A DNA stretch of 64,000 nucleotides. Source: Rhabditophanes sp. KR3021. Taxonomy: Eukaryota > Nematoda > Chromadorea > Rhabditida > Alloionematidae. The position numbers and the translations under genes were made by a program. The DNA is taken from the NCBI GenBank assembly GCA_963281155.1, contig CAUJLY010000004.1:4216001-4280000 (forward strand). The letters are read 5' to 3'. Position 1 is the first letter of the stretch. Each line of letters begins with the position of its first letter. Below are positions 1-12,315 of the stretch, piece after piece. The notes below the pieces were generated by a model. The model searched no databases. It was not told the DNA's origin and worked only from the letters and a program-made list of their open reading frames with translations.

Positions 1-2
1 GA

Positions 3-158
3 GCGATGTGGCAAAATATGGCAAATACAAATATAAATGCATTAATTCCATCTGTCAACGATGAATCTTCAACCCCAAAAGAAAAAAGCGCATCAGTGGA
101 AGTTGATGTGAAAGAAGAAACCAAAAATTCTCCTTCTCCAGATGAAAAACCGTTGTAA
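3..158 (+). CDS. 3' end of an unidentified protein-coding gene (partial)
   Basis: One frame is open from the left edge to a TAA at 156-158 and gives about 51 residues. It begins AMWQNMANTNINALIPS and continues into an acidic, Ser/Lys/Glu-rich tail that ends PSPDEKPL. The tail contains KEEK/VKEE-like patches, and Asp/Glu/Lys/Ser use is non-random for such AT-rich DNA, so I take it as a real last exon. I do not recognise the family. A nuclear regulator would fit such a disordered C-terminus, but nothing here proves it. The rest of the gene lies outside the window. Confidence 0.5.
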   Translation, partial: AMWQNMANTNINALIPSVNDESSTPKEKSASVEVDVKEETKNSPSPDEKPL

Positions 159-2081
159 TTATTTGTCAAATATACTTTAATAATATTATGATAGGTTTAG
201 CCGTAATTTGATTTCAACTCAATTTGAACTTATGTTTATTCATTCATTTTCAACTCATCAGCATCCGTTGCATTCCTCAACTTTTATAATTAAATATTCC
301 ATGCTTAACTTCAACTCTTTTATATATATCTCACTGAAGATGTATGCTATTTTTTGTATTCATAATTAGTTTTGCATAAAATTATAAAAAGTCATAATTA
401 TTATTCGTGTATGTTAAAGTATTTTCGAGCCAAACAAAGGGATGCTTAAGTTAGAGATGAGACAAATAGATCTATTCCATATCTACGCGACGTGTCCTTT
501 CCAATTGATGGAAGTGTACTTCAAACTATTTGTCATCTTTCAAATATTTAATTAATTAGTTTTTCCTTAAAGTACATTAATTTCTAATCACAAATTCAAT
601 TACTACTCTATTTTATGTCTTTATTAATATTCCCATAAAGTATAGATATATCTCTTTGGACAAATATTATTTTTCTTATCATCAACAAATTAAAATTCCA
701 TCTAGATATCGTCATACTTTTTATTATCTTTATAATTAATTAATACATGATTATCAAACTTTAATTGGTTATGATAACTTTTATCTAATCATTTTTGCGA
801 GACAAAAGTCATCGAAAATTAGAATAAAATGAGGGGAGTTAAAATAAATTGGAATGAGCATTATTTAATTTTGTGTTGTAAATTATTACAAAAAGTAAAG
901 CCAGAATTAGAAAGTACTAATCATGTGAAATAACAATTTCCTAATAAGCCTGTTTTTTAATTTTTAGCCTCTACAAAATTAATCTTAAAATTGGTTAAAA
1001 TGTTAATGAAAATTATATATTTATAGACTTTTAAATGAATATTATGTATCTTACACAACAATTTAAATAGAAATCTAATATCGCAATTTAGTATTAATCC
1101 CTTATTAAATTGCAATTTTAAAAGATTATCTTTAACGTAAATTGGTCAATTAAGTGTATATTTATTTATACTAACATTATATTAGTTTGGTCATATCGCT
1201 GGATCCTTTGACGTATATACTATTTTAGTTAGTTGGTATCAATGAAGGTTATTAAGCTTTTTATACAAAACAGGCCGCAAAGCTTGATCTTCTTAAACTT
1301 CTTAAATACAATGGTTAATCATGTGACAAAGTAAATAATACAGTTGTATTGTGAGTCATGCCAAATAAAAATACACGTTATTTAATTATTAATATGTGTG
1401 CCGAACGAGTTCCAAGGACGAATTTCAAATATATTAATACGTTGGCAGTGTATTACTGTTTTATGATACATCCAGATTAACTAATGACATATAATTGCAC
1501 TCTTAAACGATAATTTTAATTCAGTCCTTTATTAATGTTTGGTAGGATTAGACTTTTACAGTCAAATCTCAATTTCCTGTTAATATAGCTTCGATTATTA
1601 ATTATTACTTACTAATAAACCAACCAAGCAAAAGCAAACGATATAATATGACAAGCAATAACCAATTTTCGCAGATTATTATTAATATATAGGGATTCGC
1701 CTAAGATTTGTTTACTTTTTTCAGTTATAAAAATGATATCTAATTACATCATCAAAATATAATATTTTATATGTGTATTATTATAATATGAATGAAGAGT
1801 AGCAAAGTTTCTCAGATTGCGTGACAACTGCCATACGACAATACCATATCTATTCAAAAATAATACACAATTATTTAAATGAGGGAAATTCAAATAATAA
1901 ATATAAAACAGCACAATTAATAGGTGCAACAAAATTATCTAATATTGATAGAGTCGTGTTAATTAGTAACATGAACCACTCTTATTATAATGAATGCAAC
2001 ACTTTTTGAATAACTTTAGATAACCAATTTATTTATAGAATAATCTTTAAGATAAAATTGAATGAGTTAACTCCATATAAA
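159..2081. other. Intergenic AT-rich stretch
   Basis: About 1.9 kb between the 3' end of the left-edge gene and the 3' end of gob-1. It has only short ORFs with homopolymer-driven composition, such as the overlapping pair at 1744-2009 on opposite strands. I see no tRNA, repeat array or coding signal. Confidence 0.6.
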
Positions 2082-4322
2082 TCACAAATCACTCTTTTCA
2101 TTGGTTCTGGCATCAAACAGAATTTGCCACATTGCCGCATGGACTACATCTGGACAAGTGACAAACACAACGCGATTATCATCTTTGACAATATTACGAA
2201 CCTTCTGCTTTAAAATACTGTTTGCTCCGACAAAAATTGACATGACACCCTAAAATTTGAATATTAATAATTGAGTTTGGCTACAATTTAAAAACTTAAA
2301 AATACATAATTGAGTTTGAATAAGACGCAAATTTAGTTTTACAAATTTATTATAAAATGAAGGGTAAACGTGCGAGTAGATATATCAACAATCGTGTGAT
2401 TGTCGCTTGCAACTTGTCTGTTCATCAAATGGTCGACTTTATCTTAACAGTCACTCCTGCCGAGAAGATTATTTTCACCTCCAAAAAACTTGGCGAAGAA
2501 TCTGTCACTCTCACTTTGGAAGTTAAGAATCCAACAAAGGAAAGGGTTATCCTTAAGGTCAAATGCACAAGTAACGAAATGTTTAGAATCCGCCCTCCTG
2601 TCACTGCACTTAAACCTGATGAAGCAGGCAAGGTTATGGTAACTTTCAACGCTGGAAAACAAATACCTGACAATGGCAAGCACTACTTTGCTCTTTATTC
2701 TATCACAAGTGCTGGAGAAGATGCTCCTAGAAAGGTGTTTGCAGATGCTAAAGCATCCGACCTAGGCATGAAAAAGATCATCATTGATTTTTCCAAAGAT
2801 GGAGGTGCTGATGAAAAGAAGGAAGAAGAAAAGGAAGAAGCAAGATTCTGATTAATCTGAGTATTGTGATTTCCGTCTTTGATGCAATGCTGAATAAAGT
2901 TAAAACTCAGTGTAATGAAAATATAGCATCGTAAATTAGCATATAATTGTATTTTAATATTTCTATATTTGGTGGTGACACTAATATGTGCTATTTATAA
3001 ATGTAATTACTAATCAACCATTCCCGTACTTTATTTGTATCAAATTACGAGTTATTTTTGAGTATTTTCCTTTAAATAAACTACTAACCTTTTCATTTTC
3101 ATCGTTTGCTTTTTGAACCATTGGCAAATCACTGCTAGTATCTCCACAAATCAAAACTTTTCCTGGTCCGTGCAATGTATCATTCATAGTTTCAACTATG
3201 CGTTCTACTCCGTTTGCTTTATTCCACACACCACCATCTTCCGTACCAACGACAACCTCTACTTCTAATTCGGTTGATTTGTCAAAAATTAGAATTTTTT
3301 CCTCAGGATCAACACGATGCATTCTCTCTTTGATAGCATCTTGATATTTAATAGAAATTTCTTCTGGGACGTGCTTGCATACCGTTTGTACGCCAAGTGT
3401 CAATCTGTCTACCTTTCGTTGAATACCACTACCCACCAGAGCAAATTGGGAGAAATCTGAATTTTCACTAATGAGTTCTTTAATCTCATCATTTAATCTT
3501 TCAAGAGCGTTGAAGCCTTCGAAGCTTATTCCATCTTCATGAACGACCCTTTTTTCGTTAATCAACCATTCTCTACCCCATGATCCAGAAAAGACAATTG
3601 GACCGTCTAAGGGAATTGCCGTCAAATCCAAAATACCTGGTCCCTTTAACGGACCTGCAGTTAAAACGGCGGAAATTCTAGTAAATTGCGACGCGAATTT
3701 AAACATCCCAATAGCTGAATAAATTGGTTGTAAATTGGTAGCATATTGTGAGCAATAATCCTTCATTGTACCATCCCAATCGGTGATAAATATTGGCTTG
3801 TCTGAGTCGGCGCTTTCTAATTTAATAAACTCTTTCAACAATTTGATGCAATCATTCATTTCTTCCATAAATAATTCGGGAGAAGGTGTAAAAAAGGGCG
3901 TCAGTAATTGAGCCAAGTTGATTTGATCGTAATTTGTATTACTTTCGTTGAGAATAGCATATTCGTCGAGAAAGTTTATATCTTTCTTAAGTCCAACTAT
4001 TTCATCCTTTAAGTTTATCGAAAAAGTCTTCATGTTTTTTTCGCTTTTGCTCAAAATCATTTCTTTGACATCATTATTAGTAGTCTCCATAAGAAATGCC
4101 AGAACATCCTTGATAGTATTCACTTTTTGAGAGTCGATTTGTTTATTATGAAAAATATCATCAACAATTGAGCGACGTTCTCTTTGCATTTTATACATCA
4201 TAGTTTTGAACTCATCAACCGTTTGCCCATCTTCTTCTGTTTCTAAAATAGTCAAAGAAAGTTTATAGTAAAAAACAATTCTTACCCGATGTAATACGTG
4301 AAGGTGGAATGGTAATAGTCAT
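2082..4322 (-). CDS. gob-1: Trehalose-6-phosphate phosphatase, GOB-1 type (HAD superfamily)
   Basis: Predicted exons are 4322-4286, 4242-3089 and 2249-2082. Phases agree and give about 452 residues, close to C. elegans GOB-1. The enzyme removes phosphate from trehalose-6-phosphate; in C. elegans its loss makes the intermediate accumulate lethally in the gut. HAD motif I is DWDGT (in FITDWDGTMKDYC) and the late HAD motif is GDTSSDLPM. Exon 1 encodes only MTITIPPSRITS and joins after a GTAAGA donor. The last exon (GVMSIFVGANS...) follows an 839-nt intron with a TTTTAG acceptor and supplies the C-terminal strand-helix of the HAD core. The helical N-terminal region (residues about 20-150) is typical of the nematode family. 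The last intron holds an MSP-domain gene on the other strand. Confidence 0.9.
2357..2851 (+). CDS. Major Sperm Protein (MSP) domain protein, nested in a gob-1 intron
   Basis: Single-exon ORF of 164 residues. From about residue 27 it has the MSP immunoglobulin-like beta fold: LTVTPAEKIIF, then VTLTLEVKNPTKERV, KVKCTSNEMFRIRPP and LKPDEAGKVMVTF, all family hallmarks. It ends in a charged KKEEEKEEARF tail. MSP proteins polymerise to drive amoeboid sperm motility; small MSP-domain proteins (SSP/MSD types) are mostly sperm-specific. The first ATG (2357) adds 24 unusual residues. The second ATG at 2429 (MVDFILTVTPAE) gives the start expected of small sperm MSP-domain proteins, so it may be the true one. 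Codons are C/G-richer than in most neighbours. The gene lies wholly inside the last intron of gob-1, antisense to it. Confidence 0.85.
   Translation: MKGKRASRYINNRVIVACNLSVHQMVDFILTVTPAEKIIFTSKKLGEESVTLTLEVKNPTKERVILKVKCTSNEMFRIRPPVTALKPDEAGKVMVTFNAGKQIPDNGKHYFALYSITSAGEDAPRKVFADAKASDLGMKKIIIDFSKDGGADEKKEEEKEEARF
2893..2898 (+). promoter_or_regulatory. Probable polyadenylation signal AATAAA of the MSP gene
   Basis: Canonical AATAAA about 42 nt after the MSP stop codon, well spaced for a short nematode 3' UTR. It lies on the plus strand inside the gob-1 intron. Confidence 0.5.
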
Positions 4323-7300
4323 TATAGAAGTGAAGTATTGTTAGTACTAAATATGTCTATGGAAATAACAATCTGATCAAGTTTATTTAATGAAAAACGC
4401 AAAAATAAATCGGCATTATAAAAAGTACCATCTTTTAACAGCTCTTTTTGTATTTTTTAAACAAATTAATCGAACGATTATACACGTGATAACGTACTAT
4501 GCAATCGAAATGAAAGCTTTTCTATTAAAACGTCACGTATTCATATTGATTATATCAAAAGTTTACAAATGCCACTAATCTTCCCAATTAAATAACTATT
4601 CTTTAACTAAAGATATCCACACAAAGCGCCGCCAACACTTATCCATAATATTTTGACACAAATGGCATACATTTTATTACTGCTTATCAAAACATTTATT
4701 TGTGCATCTTTGGTGAGACAAAAGAACAAACACCATTTAAATAAAAACAACTGCAACTTAAGGCCGCACCTTCATTACATTACATCAGTTTGGAAAAATG
4801 TTTGTTAAGTACAAACTATTTTTGACCAATTTAATGAAACTATTATAGTTACATATCTTTTGACACAGCGAAGTAAAATAATTGTTATCAAATATATTAA
4901 AGCTTTATGCTTATCAACAATGCATTAATGAAAACAGATACAACTTGCACTCTTTTTAATTAGAGTTTGTATATTGTTTCAAGATTCTCAATATATTTTA
5001 ACAATTCTTTTTCTATAAAGGGTTGGTATTTACAAAATATTAAAATAGCACTCAATTCAGCAATAATACAATACCTAAAAGTGGTTGTAGCTTTTAAACT
5101 CTACAGACACAAAGTTAAAGAATCTTTTAATAGAGAACAAATATTAAATTGAAAGGATTGACATCATAAAAAGTGTTAAATTAGGTTGATACTCATTCAT
5201 GAAAATAATGTTATTGTTCGCGGTATTATCAACGAGGTAACTTTTTATATAATATTTACTCGATTATTCACATTTATTTTAAATAACACAACATATATCA
5301 AAAATATTCCTGTTTTAATAATTAGTTGTGTATATTTTGAATTAAATTAGCATTCTGTTACCTCATTAATAATATTTTGATCTTCAATATAAACTGTTAT
5401 TTTCTTGAACGAACAAGTAGACGTCTCGTTTATTTACTAGCAATTCATCCAAAAATCGTGAGCGACCACGTAGTACAAGGGTTTTTGATAAATTATTTGA
5501 AAGATGCATCATATTTGCAATGACTATTATCAATGTCTTAACAATGTTTTTAAAGTTATAAGCACTCTATTGGTTCATGTAATTTTTGTAATTGTTGATT
5601 ATGTAAAATAGTAAAAGATTATTTGGTTTCAAGGCTATTTGTAATTTTCACAATTGTTTAAAATTATTTGATAACAAAAGAAAGCGAGAAGATTTAGGAT
5701 CTTACCTATAATTCAATTTTTTCGCTTATAAAGCTTCACCTCAATACAATGCTTACAAGCTGTTTAAAACTTTTGTCAAAAAGAGACATTGTAAGAATAC
5801 TTTATTTTTGCAGTCAGTATTACATTTACCGAAATCATAACACTTTTTCTTAGATAAAGTCGTTCTTTTCTAACAATCATAATAGTAAAAACTATATAAA
5901 TAAAGTTTTTAACAAGCGCTTTCCTTTTGATTTATTATGATTAAATATCGTTACAATGTTGTCACACGAACTTTCTACTCGCTTTTTTACAAACTCGAAC
6001 TTAAACAACATAAGCACCAGTAGTGAGACTTTTTTCCCCAACTTACATAACTTCTTGTTATAAAAAGTATAAAAAACTTTTGCGTTCTTTTTGTTTGAAT
6101 TACTTTTTTGATGCCAATTTATTTGATCAGATATTGAAGCTCAATCACATGCACAATCTAAACCAATATTTGACCATTGAAAATGTTTATTTTATTCACA
6201 TAAAATGTTGGTATCTAACAATTATTCATACATAGTTAACACCCCACTACTAAATTATTTTTCTTTGATCAGAAACAAGAACTTATTTTACTTTCTTTGT
6301 AAACTGAATAAAAGCCGCTTATCAAAATTTGCATTTGGTACCTTTTCCTAAAAATTATTCTCGCTTGACCGATATGACCTTGTTCATATTTAGTCGTACC
6401 ATGTAATTTTCTAAATTTTTATTAAATCAAACAAAAATAAATATACGTATTCTTAAACGGAGGGAAAGGGAGTCTCTTTGTGATTATGTACATAATAATC
6501 ATCTACCTTCTCAAAATGCCATTCTCATGTAAATTAGTTCCTTCCTGTTTTTATAAAATAAACAACGCTCTTAAAATTATCTTAAGAGAAATAACCTCTA
6601 TACCACAGTTCTCCACAACTGCCTGTCCTCATCACCATATCGCACCTGTTATTATTGTATATTTACATATTCAGAATTGTAATTATTACTTTGATTACTG
6701 CATTAATCAACTATGATCATTTCGTTCACTCAACCGAATAACAATTAAACTACCTTATTATTGTGATCGACAATTTTAATAGAAATTGGCCCGTCAATAG
6801 GTTGTATCAAACGGCAATTCAATATTAAATCACTATTCGTTATTTTGAAGCTAACTATATATAATCACCAAAGATACAACAATTATAAAGATGATATTTT
6901 GATTGCTTTATCAAAGAAATCTTTTATTTAAATGTTGTGTGATATCTGGTGATTTAAGTTGATTTTAGCATAATGTACTTATTATTTTTCTTATATAATT
7001 ATTAAATTTGAATGCTTTACTCCTATTTGCTTTATCATCCTATTCACTTTTTTGCATAAAACACCACTTCAAACTTCCTTTTGCCTATATTAAACACCTG
7101 TCATCTGAATAGAAGCTATATATGATCTATAGGTGGCGAGTCATCCAACTAAATAGCCTACTAAAATATCGGCTAAGCTCTTTTGTATAACCTACGTTGT
7201 TGCCAACAATTTTCCCTATTTTGGCTGTCAAACTCTTTTTGTGGTCTTCTGTTTTTTGCCAATACCTCATATCGAAGACATTTAGGCGTAAATGACTAAC

Positions 7301-10144
7301 TCAGAAATGGTATATAAGACATTCCATTTAGAAACATTTGTCTTTATTTCTGCCGACACCTGCTTAATTTATGAAAGGCAACTTTTTTAGAATATGTTTT
7401 TGTTGAACAAACGCGCTATTTATAACACAACATCTAGAGGATCTATTCATAGTTATTTTGAAAGAGTTGGTTTTATTTATAATTGTGTCAACTAAAATAT
7501 CATTTCTTTAATAATACATATAACAATCATTTTACGACATATTCACAATTGGTCTTAAATATTTGGTTTTTTATCAGCACAAAGAAACCAACATTGCTGT
7601 CATATTAAATTAGTTTATTAAAGAAACTTGTCTTTAATCTCATTATTAGTTTTTAGTAAAGTTGAAGGCTATGATCGGCAGGAGTCAAGACATTAATTTG
7701 ACTCATATATAGTATGTCGTATCTTTTTTGTTGCGAAGAAAATTCGGATTCCACAATAAATATATGTACATTTATAACTACTTTGGTTTATTTGTAAACC
7801 TGTGTCATTCATAAGTGCTAATTATGTCTGATAAATTAAAAGTAAAGATGTCGGCAACGTTGGATCTATGAATTACTATTTTAAAAGTGTCTTTAGAGAA
7901 CAAACTAAAATTGCATAAACAATTTTTCCTCCATTATCTTTTATAACTTATTAACATTTGTGTACTTTAATAAGGCAATAAATATGTTCTAAACTAAAAT
8001 AACTTAATTTATTTTTATACCTTAATAACTTACTGTATTTTACTTTAATATTTGAGACAAGTTTTGCTAACACCTTTTAATGTAAATCTAACAATTCTAA
8101 TTCAGAACCTTGGCTTCTTCTATTACCGTCATTATGCAAGGACTTAATATCTTTTGGAAAGGATAAAGTGACTTGTGAGACTATTTATACCTCAAATTTC
8201 TCTATAACTTACATATGCATATGTGCATTTTCATTTGTATCGTCACTTATCAATACATTAGATATTTTGCGTAATGCATTATAACATTTACCTAGAAAAG
8301 AAATTTGACGCCTCAGAATTTGTCATTTTGTTGATAATGTACGTGATCAAAGGATTTTTCACCCAATTTCATGTTGGACAATTACTACTCAATTATCAAA
8401 ATTAACTAAGTATTGTATCTAAATGACTTGTGTATTTTACAAACTAACAAAACTTTTTATACAATTTTATGTCCATCATTTTTATTATACCCTTCAAATT
8501 GTAAGAATCTTGTTTCCCAGCTGTTATTAAAGATGTTTCCCAATATTTACAGCTACCAATATAATGTACCAAATTGAAATGCATTTATATGTACATTAAT
8601 TATATTTTTATGCCAATTAAAGTAACTAAACATAGATGACATGCCGTTGATTTGAAGGAAAAAACATGTCACAATAAATAGAGTTTGGTTAGGCTGTCAT
8701 TTGGAAAATAAATAATAAACATTACAATCAGCTGTCGATTGGCATATACAATCACTATCTACATAATTCCCAAACAAATCTCATTTCCCTTTTGTAATAG
8801 AGTGATTCTAAAGTACATATCCGTACATAAAAAGATATGATAGTTATGACCTTGGAACATGCCTATTTATATGTACAACATCAATACACAATATCATATA
8901 TCTTGTGTTGTTTCAAGATGATATCTGCGAAATTAGCGCTCCTAATTCGAATCATCTACAATGACGCTAATATAATTTCTCTGTTATTATTGTACAAATT
9001 ATATTATTATCTATTTGCTTAGATTATGTGCACTTCACTTTAAAGACACACTCTACATATTAGTTTAATTGCAGAGTTTCCATTAATTTGTATTATCTTT
9101 ATAATCTACGTATTATTATATTTGGAATTGAGAGATCCACTTTCTAAAACAAATTAACTCCTTCTTCAAATAGTTGATCTTTAGCGTTTCTTTTTATTAG
9201 CTTTATCTTTTTGATAATTGCCACAAAACCACATAACATATGTATCTTCAATTCGCATATGACAAAATATCGTTGATAACCTTGAGGTAGTACACTATTA
9301 AATATTTATTACATTTATTATATGAAATTTGATAATAATTGAAGTTCTTAAATTGTGGTCAAAGTCTAGCCTAAGCAATAAATAAAAATTTTGATCACTC
9401 AAAGTTTTGACCGTTCATATCTTCACTACTTTCAAAAGATTATATGATTATGTCACTTTGACAAATTTGTTTCCTGCCTGCACTGCGTTACAATAAATCC
9501 TTATAAAAAGCAGTTGCCATTCAATTAAATAAAGTTTACCTTAAAATAATGTTACCATTGCTTAAGTTTTTTCCATTTAATTTTTGATAATTTTTTTATT
9601 TTTGCATAAATACAGATGATTAGGTTACAATCCATGTCTTTGTTACACTTCCGATTAAAATATTTTGGGTTGAGTTATTAGATATAGAAATATACATATT
9701 ATTTGTTAACAAATATTATAAAATCTCATAAATATTGTTCTAGATTTTTATGACTAGATAGTTTGCTGAAGAAGTATGAGGACAAATTAACATCCTCTTT
9801 TCTAGAGCAATATCAAATTTCATTTGGTCACCTGTATTTCTCAATATCATGTCAGCTCTTATAACAAACACCAATATCTATTTGACATTTGGTATACACT
9901 TCTTGAGCTACGATCTCATACCTTTTTTATTAAAAGGCAAATTTTTATTTGATTAACAAAGTTTAAACTAATTTTGAATGCTTTGATCAGCTTAAGCTTA
10001 CGTCGTATAATATCACTCAAATTTATCAATTTGTTTTATGTATAGAGAATATTTATATATTAATAATAATGTTTTATTCCAGATTGTTTATTATATTTCG
10101 ATATTAAAAAAGTCATCTCTTCTACCAAAGTTTTACTAATCAAA
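4323..10144. other. 5.8-kb gene-poor AT-rich region
   Basis: No ORF here looks coding: those at 4390, 4967, 6023, 6480 and 8837 are short and follow base composition. I found no coherent splice-linked exons, tRNA or tandem array. CTTATCA words (GATA-factor type) recur near 4682, 4910 and 6316, but the motif is AT-rich and expected often. It may be regulatory sequence for gob-1 and the gene at 10145, or hold ncRNAs I cannot see. Confidence 0.5.
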
Positions 10145-11089
10145 ATGGATGTGAGCAGTAAAGATAGCCTTGAAATTAAGACATCATCTCCTACTCAAGT
10201 TACTGGATGTTACAATGTGATAAGTAACGACCATTTCATTAATAAAGACAGTTTCAATTCTAAAGACAGTTTCAATAATAAGGGCAATTTGGCTCCAACT
10301 CCCAACAGTCTTTTTGATTCAGGAGTTTTTGGATCGGAGTTCGACAAAGGCTCAACTCCTTCAAATTGTGATACGGATTCATTAAACTCCTTTTGTAACG
10401 ACTCCTCTTCACATAATTCACCCCCGCAATGTCAACATTTAACTGGAACAACATGGAAAGATATTGCAACAAACAAGAATGGGTGTTCTTTGTCAACGAA
10501 TTATTACATGATTCCTGAGTTAGCGTGTGATGTCTTGTTAAATAAAGATAAAATTGAGGAGGATAACTGTTCGGAAATATCTTGTATAGAAGATGTTCAA
10601 GATACCATTCACAATGATTTAAATGTTTCGTATCATTGGGATGAATACATACCATCAACTTGGAGTGAGGAAAACGGACTAGATGCAATGAACATGTCTC
10701 TTGATGGCACTATTTTTCACGATCTATTTAATTATGCAATCGAGCCGGGATGTGTTGTGGAGCCAAACGCATTAAAGACAAATGAAATGTCTAGTCAAAC
10801 TATTGAAGATCTAAACATAATTGAGAGTGAAAAAATACTACTAATTAATAGTTCAATTGATAGTCCAAATGATAGTTCAACTGATAATTCATCAAAAGTA
10901 ATTGTATCACCACCTCATTTAACTTTAAAATACATTCTATCTCAATTAGATAATTATCTTCAGCAATATAGTGATACTAAAGAACTGGATGATACATCAT
11001 TTTTGGCACATTCCAATAATCTCATTACTAAGAAACAAAAGTGTAACACCAAAGAAGTAAGTAAAGAAGTAACTTTTGCCGCTTTTTAA
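10145..11089 (+). CDS. Unrecognised Ser/Asn/Asp-rich protein
   Basis: A 314-residue ORF starting at ATG after an AT-rich leader. Composition is strongly Ser/Asn/Asp/Thr with short internal repeats (KDSFNSKDSFNNK near residue 35; SSIDSPNDSSTDNSS near 240), no signal peptide, no membrane segment, and a hydrophobic/charged helix-like stretch LTLKYILSQLDNYLQQY near residue 260. It looks like a disordered acidic regulator, but I recognise no domain. Near the end there is a good donor (GTAAGT at 11057) and a TTTTTAATCAG acceptor at 11093. Splicing this 37-nt piece would replace the last ten residues with six (NDQLCT). A 22-bp tandem repeat follows the stop. Confidence 0.6.
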   Translation: MDVSSKDSLEIKTSSPTQVTGCYNVISNDHFINKDSFNSKDSFNNKGNLAPTPNSLFDSGVFGSEFDKGSTPSNCDTDSLNSFCNDSSSHNSPPQCQHLTGTTWKDIATNKNGCSLSTNYYMIPELACDVLLNKDKIEEDNCSEISCIEDVQDTIHNDLNVSYHWDEYIPSTWSEENGLDAMNMSLDGTIFHDLFNYAIEPGCVVEPNALKTNEMSSQTIEDLNIIESEKILLINSSIDSPNDSSTDNSSKVIVSPPHLTLKYILSQLDNYLQQYSDTKELDDTSFLAHSNNLITKKQKCNTKEVSKEVTFAAF

Positions 11090-11093
11090 TCAG

Positions 11094-11204
11094 AATGATC
11101 AGTTATGTACTTAATAAATGATTAGGTTTCATTTAATAAGTGATTAAGTTTTATTTATCAAATGATTAAGTATTACTTGATACATAATTATGTTCTATCT
11201 AATC
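11094..11204. repeat. 22-bp degenerate tandem repeat, about five copies
   Basis: Units of 22-23 bp with the core ATGATTAAGTTTTATTTA begin at 11094, 11117, 11139, 11161 and 11183. Conservation is best in the middle three. It is a small minisatellite in the short gap between two plus-strand genes. No function is evident. Confidence 0.7.
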
Positions 11205-11286
11205 TCATTAAATACTAATTTGTTCTTTTTAGAATGTCTATTTACCTCTTTTAAATTTTCTTAAACTGACATTTCCTTCTCAAAAA

Positions 11287-12067
11287 ATGAAGGTGCTTTT
11301 AAATGTTGTTAAGAAAGAAGAAAACAAACAAAGTTTATCAAAGGATCGTAGTCAAATACTTGAAAATTTGACATTAAAAGTTTACCAGTACCAGAAAATG
11401 ATTAATGGTAACCTGTATAAAGATAACAAGGATTGGGGATTAAAGGAGATTTGTAAAGTTGGAGAATTAGCGGAAATACTACAATTTAAGATTATAATGA
11501 ACAGTATCGTAAATGCAAAGAAACTTAGAATGAACAAAGATTGCATTGGAAATGACAAAATAGAGTCAGATTATGGAAGAGTTTTATGAGAATATATTTG
11601 TTAAGAACATTAAAAGCACATTCTTGAATTTAGACTTATGTAAAATCATTTTGGGTGATTTGGAAAGGAAGATTGGCCGTGGACGTATTAATAACGACGG
11701 TATCAAGAAAGAATTTTTGCTGTTGAAACATTTGGCTGACTTGCATTTTTTGGAACATCCTCAACCAACAAATAAGGATTCATATTCGGAAGCAATTATT
11801 TTCGAAGATCTTAATTTGATACGAACATTTTTAAACAAAGGATTTAAGTTGTTACGTATGGACGATTATTATCCTCTATCCAATTCACACAAACTTGTAC
11901 TGATTAATCAAAAAAACAAATCACTATATATTTATTTGTTTGGCATTATTTTTGGAATCTCATTGGTGTTGGCAACGTTTGCGTTTCATATATTTAGTGA
12001 TACAAATTGCTGCAGTAAGAATGGTCTAGTATTAAATAGAAAAGGAAATGGTGATCCAGCAATGTGA
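11287..12067 (+). CDS. Unrecognised single-pass membrane protein
   Basis: Two overlapping ORFs in different frames (11287-11589 and 11573-12067) become one protein of about 241 residues if a 55-nt intron at 11509-11563 (donor GTAAATG, acceptor AAATAG) is removed. The phase fits exactly, though the acceptor is weak. The N-terminal part is Lys-rich and helical, with no signal peptide. A single hydrophobic helix (YIYLFGIIFGISLVLATFAF) lies about 45 residues before the C-terminus and is followed by a short tail with a Cys pair. This suggests a tail-proximal membrane anchor with most of the protein cytoplasmic. It starts about 200 nt after the preceding gene on the same strand, so the two could share a transcript. 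I do not recognise the family; the two ORFs could instead be separate. Confidence 0.5.
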
Positions 12068-12315
12068 GAATATTATTTTAATTATTTGCATTGATAATAA
12101 ACAACATTGCTAAAATATATACTATAAAATACTATGTATTACCAAAGCTTTTAAAAATTAAACAGTCTTGTTAAAACTTATATTATAAACAATATTACAA
12201 AACGTTACAAGGTAACCTTATTAAATTGGCAAAAACTAAAACGTTTTCACATAATTGTTATATTATTAGAATAATAATTATACTATTAGGATAATAATAT
12301 TAGGACATTACATAA

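Noticed and set aside
10272..10688. 138-codon minus-strand ORF
   Set aside because: Opposite the Ser/Asn-rich 10145 gene, with no independent signal.
10145..12067. Nematode operon of the two plus-strand genes
   Set aside because: Spacing (about 200 nt) is compatible, but there is no SL2-type evidence in DNA alone and a minisatellite lies between them.
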